Below the pieces are notes generated by a model that had not been told where the DNA came from, did no database searches, and was given only the letters and a program-made list of their open reading frames with translations. Positions 33,546 through 42,479 of a stretch of DNA of 64,000 bases are shown here, piece by piece. Positions within the stretch are counted from its first letter, which is position 1. Each line of letters starts with the position of its first letter. The stretch covers positions 1-64,000 of the forward strand of contig CAWHNT010000009.1 in the NCBI GenBank assembly GCA_963830775.1, written 5' to 3'. Made by a program: the position numbers and the translations under genes. This DNA is from CAWHNT01 sp963830775 (lineage in GTDB: Bacteria > Pseudomonadota > Alphaproteobacteria > Geminicoccales > Geminicoccaceae).

Positions 33546-34121
33546 TCAGCTGGTCGAGCCCTGCGCGCGCTTGCGGATGAGTTCGGCGGTCGCCGCCTCG
33601 TCCATGTAGAAGGTGTAGGAAAGCGTGATCTGCCTGACCTCGCGCGTGCTCGGGTCCTCGAGCAGCGCCGGGTCGACGAAGAAGGAGACCGGCATCTCCA
33701 CCTTCTGGCCCGGCTCCAGCACCTGCTCCTGGAAGCAGAAGCACTCGATCTTCGCGAAGTAGGAGCCGATCTTGTCGGGGGTGACGTTGAACACGGCCCG
33801 GCCGACGATGGGCCGGTCGCTGCGGTTCACGGCCTCGTAGAAGGCAAGCCGCTCCTCGCCCGGCGGCAGGCTGATCTCGCGCTGCACGGGATGGAAGGAC
33901 CAGGCGAGCTTGGGATCGACGTCGGCGTTGAACGCCACCCGCACCAGGACGGCGGCCGGGCCGCCCGGGGCCGCGGTCGCGATCCGCGGCGTGCCGCCAT
34001 AGCCGGTCACCCGGCAGAACAGGTCGTAGAGCGGCACCGACGCGGCCGACAGGCCCAGCATGGCCACGATCACGCCGGAGAGCGCCAGGGCCGTGCCACC
34101 ATTGCGGGACGGCAGCCTCAC
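33546..34121 (-). CDS. ctaG: Cytochrome oxidase assembly protein Cox11 (CtaG)
   Basis: This 191-residue copper chaperone inserts CuB into subunit I. It has one N-terminal membrane anchor (ALSGVIVAMLGLSAASVPLY) followed by LFCRVTGYGGTP, FNADVDPKLAWSFHPVQREI, and the copper-binding CFCF at 127-130 in AKIECFCFQEQVLEPGQ. The FFVDPALLEDPSTREVRQIT, LSYTFY end is also conserved. It follows a tiny membrane protein gene with a four-base overlap. Confidence 0.95.
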   Translation of the reverse strand: MRLPSRNGGTALALSGVIVAMLGLSAASVPLYDLFCRVTGYGGTPRIATAAPGGPAAVLVRVAFNADVDPKLAWSFHPVQREISLPPGEERLAFYEAVNRSDRPIVGRAVFNVTPDKIGSYFAKIECFCFQEQVLEPGQKVEMPVSFFVDPALLEDPSTREVRQITLSYTFYMDEAATAELIRKRAQGSTS

Positions 34122-34252
34122 GACACGTTGCCCGTGAGCTTCACGACGGTGATCAGGTAGAACAGCACCACCAGCGCCACGAGGGCCAGGGCGACGACGA
34201 TGTTCTTGCCCCGCCGCCGGCGCGCCAGATCGTCGTCCGCCACCGCCATCAT
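34118..34252 (-). CDS. 44-residue single-helix protein between ctaB and ctaG (CoxF-like)
   Basis: This tiny protein, MMAVADDDLARRRRGKNIVV followed by a helix ALALVALVVLFYLITVVKL and a short tail, has one membrane segment with a basic N-terminal side. Small proteins of this kind sit at the same place in many alphaproteobacterial cta operons and are thought to be accessory to the oxidase. The first ATG overlaps the ctaB stop (ATGATG containing TGA), and the end overlaps the ctaG ATG, giving strong positional support for a real gene. Confidence 0.78.
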   Translation of the reverse strand: MMAVADDDLARRRRGKNIVVALALVALVVLFYLITVVKLTGNVS

Positions 34253-35205
34253 AGCCCCCCGCCAGCCTGGCTGAAGCCCCAGAAGCGGTCGAGCGCCATG
34301 GCCCCGAAGAGCGCGAACAGGTAGATGATCGAATAGCGGAACGTCTTCATGGCGGTGCGGTCGGAATCGTCGCGCAGCAGCTGCCAGGCATAGACGAGGA
34401 AGGTGCCGCTCAGCCCGGCGGCCGCGGCCGCGTAGAGCAGGCCAAGGTCGCCCGTGAACGCCGGCGCCAGGGTCAACGGCAGCAGCAGGGCCGCATAGGC
34501 CAGGATATGCTGCCGGGTGCGCAGGCGCCCGGCCACGACCGGCAGCATCGGCACCGACACCTTGGCGTAGTCGGCCGACCGGTAGAGGGCCAGCGCCCAG
34601 AAATGCGGCGGGGTCCACATGAAGACGATGAGGAAGAGGAGGATCGGCAGCAGGCTCAGATGGCCGGTCGCCGCCGCCCAGCCCACCATCGGCGGGAACG
34701 CGCCGGCGGCACCGCCGATGACGATGTTCTGCGGCGTGCGGCGCTTCAGCCAGAAGGTATAGATGAAGACATAGAAGGCGATGGTGAGCGCCAGCAGGGC
34801 AGCGGCCGTCCAGTTCAGCGCCAGGCCCATCATGCTCACCGACAGGATCGAGAGCGTGATGCCCAGCGTCAGCGCCTCGCTGGGCTCGATGGCACCGCTG
34901 GCCGTGGGCCGCAGGCGGGTGCGCGCCATCTGCCGGTCGATGTCGGCATCGAACCAGTTGTTGATGGCGGCGGCGGCACCTGCGGCCGCGGCGATGCAGA
35001 GGATGGCCGTGAACGCCAGGATCGGGTGCAGCGGCCGGCCGGGTGCGAGATAGAGCCCGACCCAGCCCGTGAAGACCACGAGCTGCATCACGTTGGGCTT
35101 GAGGAGGAGCCAGAAGTCGCGCGCGGTCGAGACCCGGGGTGCCGCCACCCCGGACCCTGCCACCGGCAGCTCCACTGTTCCCACGGCCGATGCCGACACC
35201 TGCAT
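34249..35205 (-). CDS. ctaB: Protoheme IX farnesyltransferase (heme O synthase)
   Basis: This 318-residue UbiA-superfamily prenyltransferase makes heme O from protoheme and farnesyl diphosphate. Motif 1 is AINNWFDADIDRQMARTRLR, followed by RPTASGAIEPSEALTLG. The second polar loop is WTPPHFWALALYRSADYAKV, then VPMLPVVAGRLRTRQHIL. Around nine helices are visible. It lies directly after ctaD in the operon and feeds ctaA. Confidence 0.95.
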   Translation of the reverse strand: MQVSASAVGTVELPVAGSGVAAPRVSTARDFWLLLKPNVMQLVVFTGWVGLYLAPGRPLHPILAFTAILCIAAAAGAAAAINNWFDADIDRQMARTRLRPTASGAIEPSEALTLGITLSILSVSMMGLALNWTAAALLALTIAFYVFIYTFWLKRRTPQNIVIGGAAGAFPPMVGWAAATGHLSLLPILLFLIVFMWTPPHFWALALYRSADYAKVSVPMLPVVAGRLRTRQHILAYAALLLPLTLAPAFTGDLGLLYAAAAAGLSGTFLVYAWQLLRDDSDRTAMKTFRYSIIYLFALFGAMALDRFWGFSQAGGGL

Positions 35206-35222
35206 TCCCCCGCCTCAGGCGC

Positions 35223-36827
35223 TCAGCGGAACCGCGGCAGCTCGTTGAAGGTATGGAACGGCGGCGGCGAGCTCAGCGACCATTCGAGCGTGGTGGCACC
35301 CTCTCCCCAGTAGTTGTCGGCCGCCTTCTCGCCGGTAACGAAGGTCCGGTACAGCACATAGAAGAAGAACACCGCACTTGCCGCCGAGATGTAGGCCCCG
35401 ATCGAGGAGACCATGTTCCAGCCGGTGTAGGCGTCCGGATAGTCGGCAATCCGGCGCGGCATCCCGGCCAAGCCCAGGAAGTGCTGCGGGAAGAAGGCCA
35501 GGTTCACGCCCAGGAAGGTGAGCCAGAAGTGGATCTTGCCCAGCTGCTCCGGGTACTGGTGCCCCGACATCTTGCCGACCCAGTAGTAGAATCCGGCGAA
35601 GATCCCGAACATGGCGCCCAAGGACAGCACGTAGTGGAAATGCGCCACCACGTAGTAGGTGTCGTGGAGCACGGCGTCGGCACCGGCATTGGCCAGCACT
35701 ACGCCGGTGACACCGCCCACCGTGAACAGGAAGATGAAGCCGATGGCCCAGAGCATCGGCGTCGTGAAGCGGAGCGAGCCGCCCCACATGGTGGCGATCC
35801 AGGAGAAGATCTTGATGCCCGTCGGTACCGCGATGACCATGGTGGCGGCGGTGAAATAGGCCTTCACGTTCACGCCCATGCCGACGGTGAACATGTGGTG
35901 CGCCCAGACCACGAATCCGATCACGCCGATCGCGACCATGGCGTAGGCCATGCCGAGATAGCCGAACACCGGCTTCTTCGAGAAGGTCGAGACGATGTGG
36001 CTGATGATGCCGAAGGCGGGCAGGATCATGATGTAGACTTCGGGATGGCCGAAGAACCAGAACAGATGCTGGAACAGCACCGGGTCGCCGCCGCCTGCCG
36101 GGTCGAAGAAGTGGGTGCCGAAGTTGCGGTCGGAGAGCAGCATGGTGATCGCACCCGCCAGCACCGGCACCGCCAGCAGCAGCAGGAACGCGGTGACCAG
36201 GATCGACCACGCGAACAGCGGCATCTTGTGCAGCGTCATGCCGGGTGCGCGCATGTTGAAGATCGTGGTGATGAAGTTGATCGCACCCAGGAGCGAGCTG
36301 GCACCGGCCAGATGCAGGGCGAAGATCGCCATGTCGACGGACGGGCCGGGATGGCCGACGGCCGAGGATAGCGGCGGGTAGATCGTCCAGCCGGTGCCGG
36401 CCCCGCCCTCGACGAAGGCCGAGCCGAACAGCAGGACGAAGGCGGGGACCAGGAGCCAGAAGCTGATATTGTTCATGCGCGGGAACGCCATGTCCGGCGC
36501 CCCGATCAGGAGCGGGACCATCCAGTTCCCGAACCCGCCGATCAGCGCCGGCATGACGAAGAAGAACACCATGATCAGGCCGTGCGCGGTCACCAGCACG
36601 TTGTAGAGCTGGTGGTCGCCGCCCAGGATCTGGTCCCCCGGCACCATCAGCTCGGCACGGAAGATGACCGAGAAGGCCATGCCGAGGATGCCGGCGAAGA
36701 AGGCGAACACAAGGTACATCGTGCCGATGTCCTTGTGGTTGGTCGAATAGACGTAGCGCTTCCAGCCCGTCGGGGTGTGATGGTCGTGCCCGTGGTCGTG
36801 GGCGTGCGCGTCGCTCAAGGCTGCCAT
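35223..36827 (-). CDS. ctaD: Cytochrome c oxidase subunit I
   Basis: This is the catalytic heme-copper subunit, 534 residues and twelve helices. It begins MAALSDAHAHDHGHDHH, then STNHKDIGTMYLVFAFFAG. Heme ligands lie in LVTAHGLIMVFFFVMPALIG and in HFHYVLSLGAMFGIFAG. CuB ligands are in FWFFGHPEVYIMILPAFGII and WAHHMFTVGM. The HPEVYI motif carries the His-Tyr crosslink and Glu of the D-channel, and the K-channel Lys lies in FSWIATMWGGSL's neighbourhood. The start was set at 36827, since upstream in-frame sequence overlaps ctaC. It follows ctaC by 31 bases. Confidence 0.96.
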   Translation of the reverse strand: MAALSDAHAHDHGHDHHTPTGWKRYVYSTNHKDIGTMYLVFAFFAGILGMAFSVIFRAELMVPGDQILGGDHQLYNVLVTAHGLIMVFFFVMPALIGGFGNWMVPLLIGAPDMAFPRMNNISFWLLVPAFVLLFGSAFVEGGAGTGWTIYPPLSSAVGHPGPSVDMAIFALHLAGASSLLGAINFITTIFNMRAPGMTLHKMPLFAWSILVTAFLLLLAVPVLAGAITMLLSDRNFGTHFFDPAGGGDPVLFQHLFWFFGHPEVYIMILPAFGIISHIVSTFSKKPVFGYLGMAYAMVAIGVIGFVVWAHHMFTVGMGVNVKAYFTAATMVIAVPTGIKIFSWIATMWGGSLRFTTPMLWAIGFIFLFTVGGVTGVVLANAGADAVLHDTYYVVAHFHYVLSLGAMFGIFAGFYYWVGKMSGHQYPEQLGKIHFWLTFLGVNLAFFPQHFLGLAGMPRRIADYPDAYTGWNMVSSIGAYISAASAVFFFYVLYRTFVTGEKAADNYWGEGATTLEWSLSSPPPFHTFNELPRFR

Positions 36828-36858
36828 GACTGCTTCGTTCCTCGTCCGGAGGTAACGT

Positions 36859-37695
36859 CTAGTTCTGCTGCACGCTGTCGGCCGCGACCGCGACGGGCGG
36901 CTCGCCGACACGGGCGAATTTCTGCTGCGCCTCCTTGACCCAGGCCTCGAACTGCTCCGGCGGCACGGCCTCGATCTTGATCGGCATGAAGGCGTGGTTG
37001 ACGCCGCACAGCTCCGAGCACTGGCCGTAATAGGTCCCGGGCTCGTCGATCCGGAACCAGACCTGGTTGAGGTGGCCGGGCCAGGCATCGAGCTTGATGC
37101 CGAACTGCTGCATGCTCCAGGCATGCCCGACATCGCTGGCGGTGGTCTGCAGACGGATGTTGGTGCCGGTCGGCAGGACCACGTGGTTGTCGGTCTCGAG
37201 CAGCCGGTGCTGCCCCGGCTGCAGGTCGGTCTCGGCCACCATGTTGGCGTCGAAGGTGAAGTTGCCCTGGTCCGGATACTCGTACGACCAGTACCACTGC
37301 CGGCCGATCGCCTTCAGCGTCATCTGCGTCTCGGGCACCACGTCGACATAGTAGAGCAGCTTGAAGGAGGGGATCGCGATGATCACCAGGATCAGCACCG
37401 GGACCGCGGTCCAGGCGATCTCCAGCACGGTGTTGTGCGACCGGCGCGACGGCACCGGGTTGCGGCCCTCATGGAAGCGCCAGCAGGTGTACGCGATCAG
37501 CACCAGCACGAAGAGCGTGATGGCCGTGATCACCCACTGCAGCAGGCCCATGAAGCTGTGCAGCTGCTGCGCCACGGGCGACGCCGGCGGGAGCAGCCAC
37601 ACTTCCCAAGGCTGCGCCGGTTCCGCCCACGCCAAGCTCGGGACTAGGGCTGCGCCAAGGGCCAGCAGAACGCACTTCAACAGCGTCGGACGCAT
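36859..37695 (-). CDS. ctaC: Cytochrome c oxidase subunit II
   Basis: This 278-residue subunit receives electrons from cytochrome c at the binuclear CuA site. It has a signal peptide (MRPTLLKCVLLALGAALVPS, cut near AWAEPAQ), two membrane helices (about 50-72 and 92-112), the aromatic patch GRQWYWSYEYPD, and CuA ligands His191, Cys226, Cys230, His234 and Met237 in SELCGVNHAFM. It is the first gene of the cta operon; its promoter should lie in the 223-base gap upstream. Confidence 0.96.
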   Translation of the reverse strand: MRPTLLKCVLLALGAALVPSLAWAEPAQPWEVWLLPPASPVAQQLHSFMGLLQWVITAITLFVLVLIAYTCWRFHEGRNPVPSRRSHNTVLEIAWTAVPVLILVIIAIPSFKLLYYVDVVPETQMTLKAIGRQWYWSYEYPDQGNFTFDANMVAETDLQPGQHRLLETDNHVVLPTGTNIRLQTTASDVGHAWSMQQFGIKLDAWPGHLNQVWFRIDEPGTYYGQCSELCGVNHAFMPIKIEAVPPEQFEAWVKEAQQKFARVGEPPVAVAADSVQQN

Positions 37696-37918
37696 GGACG
37701 GCCTGTTCCTCGGTTTTCATGCGCGGCAGACGCCGAAGGGTGCCGCTGCGGCTTCCCGCACACGGTCCTACCGAACACCTCCCGCTGGCCGCAACATAAG
37801 AAAGAGGTGTTGAGCGCGCGCGTGACAGAGTGTCGCTCTAGCTTCGATTAGTTCAGGGCGGCTGAAAGTGTCGCAACCACTGCGCGCCATAAGACAAGAT
37901 CAAGTATTCACCGCACCA
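37696..37918. other. Intergenic region upstream of the cta operon
   Basis: This gap of 223 bases separates rsmE (ending at 37919, minus) from ctaC (starting at 37695, minus). It is visibly less GC-rich than its surroundings around 37790-37920. The cta operon promoter is expected here, but no convincing -35/-10 or binding site is recognised by eye. No RNA gene or small protein is evident. Confidence 0.5.
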
Positions 37919-38644
37919 TCATGGGCTTTCGGTCGCAAGCCCGCAAATGGCCTGCCAGACGGCCAGGGCGGCGAGTGCCGCCGTCTCGGCACGAAGGATC
38001 CGGCTGCCCAGCGTCACGCCAGTGATCCCGTCCGCGCGGAGGAGCAATGTCCTCTCGCGCTCGGTGAATCCACCTTCGGGACCAGTCAGGAGATCGGGCT
38101 GGCCGGCTTCTGCCAGTGCCGCCGCAATCGGCGCGCCGCCGCCCTCGTCGGCGAACAGCAGCTTCCGGCTGCGGTCGCGGGCGGCAAGCCAGTTCCCGAA
38201 CGGGACCGGGTCCGCGAGCTCGGGCACCGTGAGCCTGCCGCACTGCTCGGCGGCCTCGACCGCGATGGCGCGCAGCCGCGCGGGGTTCTCGAGCTTCACC
38301 ACCGTGCGCTCGGTCAGGATCGGCACCAGCCGCGCCACACCGAGCTCGACCGCCTTCTCGACCAGCCAGTCCAGCCGGTTGCGGCGGAACGGCACGAAGT
38401 GGAGCACGGGGCCGGTCTCGGCTGCCGCGGCGCGGACCTGCCTGCCCAGCTCGAGCGTGGCGCTCTGCCGCCCGAGGGCCGCCAGCGTGGCCGCCCACTC
38501 GCCGTCCTCGTCGTTGAAGAGCCACAGGCGCGCACCCGGCCGCAGCCGCAGCACATGCGCCAGGTAGTGGGCGCGCGGGCCCTCCAGCCGCACCGAGGCG
38601 CCCTCGGCCAGGCCTTCCGGGTAGTGGAGCCGCGGCGTGGTCAA
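37919..38644 (-). CDS. rsmE: 16S rRNA m3U1498 methyltransferase
   Basis: This 241-residue SPOUT-class methyltransferase acts on U1498 of 16S rRNA. It has an N-terminal PUA-like part (RLHYPEGLAEGASVRLEGPR, AHYLAHVLRLRPG) and a SPOUT core with HFVPFRRNRLDWLVEKAVEL, GVARLVPILTERTVVK, AAEQCGRLTVPEL, and the knot LTGPEGGFTERE and VTLGSRILRAETAALAAL. Its start overlaps the cupin gene stop by four bases, so the two are co-transcribed. Confidence 0.93.
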   Translation of the reverse strand: MTTPRLHYPEGLAEGASVRLEGPRAHYLAHVLRLRPGARLWLFNDEDGEWAATLAALGRQSATLELGRQVRAAAAETGPVLHFVPFRRNRLDWLVEKAVELGVARLVPILTERTVVKLENPARLRAIAVEAAEQCGRLTVPELADPVPFGNWLAARDRSRKLLFADEGGGAPIAAALAEAGQPDLLTGPEGGFTERERTLLLRADGITGVTLGSRILRAETAALAALAVWQAICGLATESP

Positions 38645-39102
38645 GACGTCGGGGCCTCGCCTGCCGGGGCCGGCACCAGGCCGTAGCGCAGCATGATCTC
38701 CTTCATCCGCGCCGGGTCGGGTGCTCCGGCCGCGAGCTCGGTTGCGATCTCCCGGAAGTAGGCGGGCCCCAGCTTGCCGGGCGTGAGGATGCAGAGGCAG
38801 GTCGCGGGCTCACCGCTGCGGTTGGTGAAGCCGTGGACCATGCCGCGGCGGATGAAGACGGAAGCACCGGGGACGAGGTCGATGTCCTGGCCGTCGATCC
38901 GCCAGGTCGAGGTGCCGGCAAGGCCGTAGACCGTCTCGTCCCAGCTCTCGTGATGGTGCGGCACCGGCATCCGCGCCTTCGGCTGCAGCGTCATCTCGAA
39001 CACGTCGACGCTGCCGCCGGTCTCCTCCCTGCTCTGCAGGAAGCGCAGCTCCAGGGCACCCATGCGGATGATCTCGCCCACGACCTCGCCCCCTCCCGCC
39101 AT
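38641..39102 (-). CDS. Cupin-domain protein
   Basis: This single-domain cupin of about 153 residues has motif 1 PVPHHHESWDETVYGLAGTS with the His/Glu metal ligands, and motif 2 GASVFIRRGMVHGFTNRSGE with a third His. The C-terminal tail LGPAYFREIATELAAGAPDP, ARMKEIMLRYGL is common in cupins of unknown role. Start is uncertain: ATG 39102 (MAGGGEVVGE) or ATG 39063 (MGALELRF). The gene diverges from ubiA, with the start regions almost abutting, and is coupled to rsmE. Confidence 0.82.
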   Translation of the reverse strand: MAGGGEVVGEIIRMGALELRFLQSREETGGSVDVFEMTLQPKARMPVPHHHESWDETVYGLAGTSTWRIDGQDIDLVPGASVFIRRGMVHGFTNRSGEPATCLCILTPGKLGPAYFREIATELAAGAPDPARMKEIMLRYGLVPAPAGEAPTS

Positions 39103-39160
39103 TGCCGCAGGGCAACCGCCGTCCTTGAGTGCCCTCGGCCGCGAAGCTAGATGTCGCGCC

Positions 39161-40081
39161 ATGGCCGGGCAAGAAACGCCAGCACCGCCGAGCGTCGCCG
39201 ACCGTCAGCTCGGTTGGGTCGACCGGCTGCCGCCGCGCCCGCGCGACTATGCCGTGCTGGCCCGCTGGGACCGGCCGATCGGCACCTGGCTCCTGCTCCT
39301 GCCCTGCTGGTGGGGCGTGGCCCTGGGGCCCCGCTGGCCCGACGTGATCCTCCTGGGCCTGTTCGGCATCGGTGCCGTCGCCATGCGCGGCGCCGGCTGC
39401 ACGATCAATGACCTCGCCGACCGCAAGTTCGACCGGATGGTGGCGCGCACCCGGAACCGGCCGCTGGCCTCGGGCCGCCTCGGCACCTTGGCGGCGCTGG
39501 CCTGGACCGCGGCACAGATGCTGGTGGGCCTCCTCGTCCTCTGCTTCCTCAACTGGCCCGCCGTGCTGATCTCGCTCGCAGCCGTGCCGCTGATCGTCGC
39601 CTACCCCTTCATGAAGCGGATCACCTGGTGGCCGCAGGCCTTCCTGGGCGTCACCTTCAACTGGGGCATCCTGGTGGGCTACGCGCAGGTGACCGGCGGC
39701 CTCGACCTCGCGGCCTTCCTGCTCTACGCCGCCGGGATCGCCTGGACCCTGGGCTACGACACGATCTACGCCCACCAGGACAAGGAGGACGACCTGCTGA
39801 TCGGCGTGAAATCCTCCGCCCTGCGCCTCGGCACCGCGACGCCCACCTGGCTGTGGCGCTTCTACGGGGCCGCCCTCGTCCTCATGGCGCTGGCCGGCAT
39901 GGCCGCCGGCAAGACCTTCTTCTTCTATGCCGGCCTGGTCGCGGTGGCGGTCATGCTCGCCCGCCAGATCGAGGAGATCGACCTCGACGACCCGGCCGAC
40001 TGCCTCGCCCGCTTCCGCGCCAACCGGATGGTGGGCCTCCTCGTCTTCGCGGCGCTCATCGCCGGCAGCAACCCCTTCTGA
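39161..40081 (+). CDS. ubiA: 4-hydroxybenzoate polyprenyltransferase
   Basis: This 306-residue membrane prenyltransferase attaches the polyprenyl tail in ubiquinone synthesis. It has the first Asp-rich motif NDLADRKFD at 83-91 followed by RMVARTRNRPLASG, and the second YDTIYAHQDKED at 199-210 followed by DLLIGVKSSALRLG. It has eight to nine helices. The ATG at 39161 is chosen, as the longer upstream reading covers the divergent promoter and cupin start. Ubiquinone supply fits the aerobic chain encoded nearby. Confidence 0.93.
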   Translation: MAGQETPAPPSVADRQLGWVDRLPPRPRDYAVLARWDRPIGTWLLLLPCWWGVALGPRWPDVILLGLFGIGAVAMRGAGCTINDLADRKFDRMVARTRNRPLASGRLGTLAALAWTAAQMLVGLLVLCFLNWPAVLISLAAVPLIVAYPFMKRITWWPQAFLGVTFNWGILVGYAQVTGGLDLAAFLLYAAGIAWTLGYDTIYAHQDKEDDLLIGVKSSALRLGTATPTWLWRFYGAALVLMALAGMAAGKTFFFYAGLVAVAVMLARQIEEIDLDDPADCLARFRANRMVGLLVFAALIAGSNPF

Positions 40082-40083
40082 CG

Positions 40084-41484
40084 ATGCGCCTGCCGGGCCT
40101 CGATCTCGGTCTCGGCGGCGCGCTGGGCACGGTCTGGAGCGAACTCTCGATCCTGGCCGACCGGGTGCGCGACCGCCACCTGCGCCTCGCCGTCACCGGC
40201 CTGCGGCGCAGCGGCAAGACCGTGCTGATCACGGCCATCGTCCACCACCTCCTGGACGCGCACGACCTGCCGTTCCTCCAGGCGGCGCACGAGGGCCGCT
40301 ATCTGGGCGCCCGCCTCGTCGGCACCGACCGGAGCACGGCCTTCCCCTTCGCCCGCTTCCACCGCGACCTCGGCGCCAGCCCGCCACGCTGGCCGGTGGC
40401 CACCGACCGGCTGGCCACCCTGCAGCTGGAGATCGCCTATCGCACCACCAGCCTGGTCCTGCGCCAGGTCTCGCCGATCCAGCATCTGACCCTGGAGATC
40501 ATCGACTATCCGGGCGAGTGGCTGCTCGACCTGCCGCTGATGGAGGAGAGCTTCGAGAGCTTCTCCCTCCAGGCGCTCGAGCTTGCCGGCCAGCCCTTGC
40601 GGGCGGCAGCCGCCCGGCCGTGGCTGGAACGGCTGCGCGCGTTCGATGCCGACGGGCCCGAGGACCCGGCCGCCATCGCCGAGCTCGCGGGCGCCTACAC
40701 CACCTATCTGCGCCATTGCCACCAGGAGCTGCAGCTCTCGCTGGTCCAGCCCGGCCGGTTCACCAACCCGGGCGAGCTCGCGGGCCACGACATCCTGCGC
40801 TTCTGCCCCCTGCCGCCGGGGCCGGTGCCGCTGGGCTCCAACCGGGCGCGGATGGCCGGCCGCTTCGAGGCCTATCGCGAGGACGTGGTCCGCCGCTTCT
40901 ACGAGGAGCATTTCAGCCGCTTCGACCGCCAGATCGTGCTGGTCGACCTGCTCTCCAGCCTCAATGCCGGCCCCGGTCACTTCGCCGACACGCGGCTGGC
41001 GCTGGAGGTGATCCTGAGGAGCTTCCGCTACGGCGAGACCGGCTTCCTTGGCCGCCTCTTCTCACCCCGGATCGACAAGGTGCTGTTCGCCGCCACCAAG
41101 GCCGACCATGTGGCCCACAACCAGCACGCCAACCTGAAGCAGCTCCTCGAGCTCCTGGTCACCCCCGCCGCCCGCTCCGCCCGCCTCTCGGGGATCCAGA
41201 TCGAGGTCCTGGCCCTCTCGGCCCTGCGCTCGACCGACGTCGTGCGCACCGAGCACCACGGCCAGGCGCTCTCCTGCGTGCGCGGGCACTTGCGCGACGA
41301 GGACCGCGAGACCGTGCTGTTCCCGGGCGAGATCCCGCCTGCCCTGCCCGAGCCCGAGGACTGGACCAGCGGCCGCTTCCGCTTCCGCGATTTCGCACCG
41401 CGCCGGCTCGTTCCGGGTGCCAAGGGACAGCATATCCGGCTCGATCAGGCGCTGGAGTACCTGATCGGGGACAAGCTCGCGTGA
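40084..41484 (+). CDS. ycjX: YcjX family P-loop protein (DUF463)
   Basis: This 466-residue predicted GTP-binding stress protein has Walker A GLRRSGKT at 39-46, followed by VLITAIVHHLLDAHDLPFLQ. A later acidic motif LTLEIIDYPGEWLLDLPLM serves as Walker B/G3, and NKxD-like recognition is seen in KVLFAATKADHVAHNQH. These are diagnostic for DUF463. It begins two bases after ubiA, and its stop overlaps the GTG of ycjF. YcjX and YcjF are commonly paired in proteobacteria and stress-induced in E. coli. The biochemical role is unknown. Confidence 0.92.
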   Translation: MRLPGLDLGLGGALGTVWSELSILADRVRDRHLRLAVTGLRRSGKTVLITAIVHHLLDAHDLPFLQAAHEGRYLGARLVGTDRSTAFPFARFHRDLGASPPRWPVATDRLATLQLEIAYRTTSLVLRQVSPIQHLTLEIIDYPGEWLLDLPLMEESFESFSLQALELAGQPLRAAAARPWLERLRAFDADGPEDPAAIAELAGAYTTYLRHCHQELQLSLVQPGRFTNPGELAGHDILRFCPLPPGPVPLGSNRARMAGRFEAYREDVVRRFYEEHFSRFDRQIVLVDLLSSLNAGPGHFADTRLALEVILRSFRYGETGFLGRLFSPRIDKVLFAATKADHVAHNQHANLKQLLELLVTPAARSARLSGIQIEVLALSALRSTDVVRTEHHGQALSCVRGHLRDEDRETVLFPGEIPPALPEPEDWTSGRFRFRDFAPRRLVPGAKGQHIRLDQALEYLIGDKLA

Positions 41485-42479
41485 CCGACAGAACGCCGCC
41501 GCGACCCTTCGAGCTCGACCCGGGCGGGATCGAGATGGTGGTGGAAGCACCGCCGGCGCCGGCTCTGGACGAGGACGAGCGCCTGCCGCCATCGCTGCCG
41601 CCCAAGCGCCGAGGCTGGCGCGGCCGGCTGGCGGCGGCCTTCGGCATCGGCCTGCTCGGCACCTTCGTGTTCCAGTCGATCGATTATGTGGGCGACCTGC
41701 TCGTCACCGACCCGCTGCTGGGGTGGCCGCTGGCGTTCTTCCTGGTCGTGGTCTGCACCTCGGCGATCGGGTGGATCGGGCTCGAGCTGCGCGACCTGCG
41801 CCGGCTCTCGGAGCGCGCCCATCTGCGCCGCACGGCCGAGCGCCTGGCCCTCTCCGACCTGCACGGCGAGGCCGACCGGCTGCTGGCCGAGGTCACGGCC
41901 GAGCTCGGGACCCGGCCGGAGCTGGCGCCGGCGCTTGCCCGCTACGAGGCCAGCGTCACCGACGCGCTCTCCGATTCCGAGCGCCTGCGCCTCTACGAGA
42001 AGCAGGTCCTGGCCCCGGTCGACCGGCAGGCCTACCGCATCGTGCTCGCCGGCGGCCGCGACATCGCCCTCCTCACCGCCCTGAGCCCCCTGGGCCTGCT
42101 CGACGGCGTCCTCGTCCTCTGGCGCACCACCGCCATGCTGCGCGCCGTGGCCCAGCTCTACGGCATGGCGCCCGGTGCTGCGGCCACCCTCAGCCTGCTC
42201 CGCCGCTGCCTGCGCAACGCCATGCTGGCGGGCCTGGCCGACATCCTGAGCCACGCCGCCTTCGAGCACGTGGGCGCCGGCCTCCTGGCCCTCCTCTCCG
42301 CCCGCGCCGGCCAGGGTGCCGGCAACGCCCTCCTCGCCTCCCGCCTGGGCCTCGAAGCCATCCGCCAGTGCCGCCCCCTCCCCTTCGTCGCCGAGGAGCC
42401 GCCGCGCCTGTCGCGGATCAGGAAGTCGCTCCTGGAGAGCCTGCCCGGCCTGACGGACGAGCAGCGGAAGCGGCCGTAG
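41481..42479 (+). CDS. ycjF: YcjF/TIGR01620 family membrane protein
   Basis: This 332-residue partner of YcjX has an N-terminal cytosolic tail (residues 1-50), two helices (LAAAFGIGLLGTFVFQSIDY and GWPLAFFLVVVCTSAIGWIG), a coiled helical region LRDLRRLSERAHLRRTAERL, and a C-terminal DUF697-like membrane-associated domain (ALSPLGLLDGVLVLWRTTAM, LAGLADILSHAAFEHVGAGL). It starts with GTG overlapping the ycjX stop. Its last 62 bases overlap the convergent LysR gene. Confidence 0.9.
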   Translation: MTDRTPPRPFELDPGGIEMVVEAPPAPALDEDERLPPSLPPKRRGWRGRLAAAFGIGLLGTFVFQSIDYVGDLLVTDPLLGWPLAFFLVVVCTSAIGWIGLELRDLRRLSERAHLRRTAERLALSDLHGEADRLLAEVTAELGTRPELAPALARYEASVTDALSDSERLRLYEKQVLAPVDRQAYRIVLAGGRDIALLTALSPLGLLDGVLVLWRTTAMLRAVAQLYGMAPGAAATLSLLRRCLRNAMLAGLADILSHAAFEHVGAGLLALLSARAGQGAGNALLASRLGLEAIRQCRPLPFVAEEPPRLSRIRKSLLESLPGLTDEQRKRP

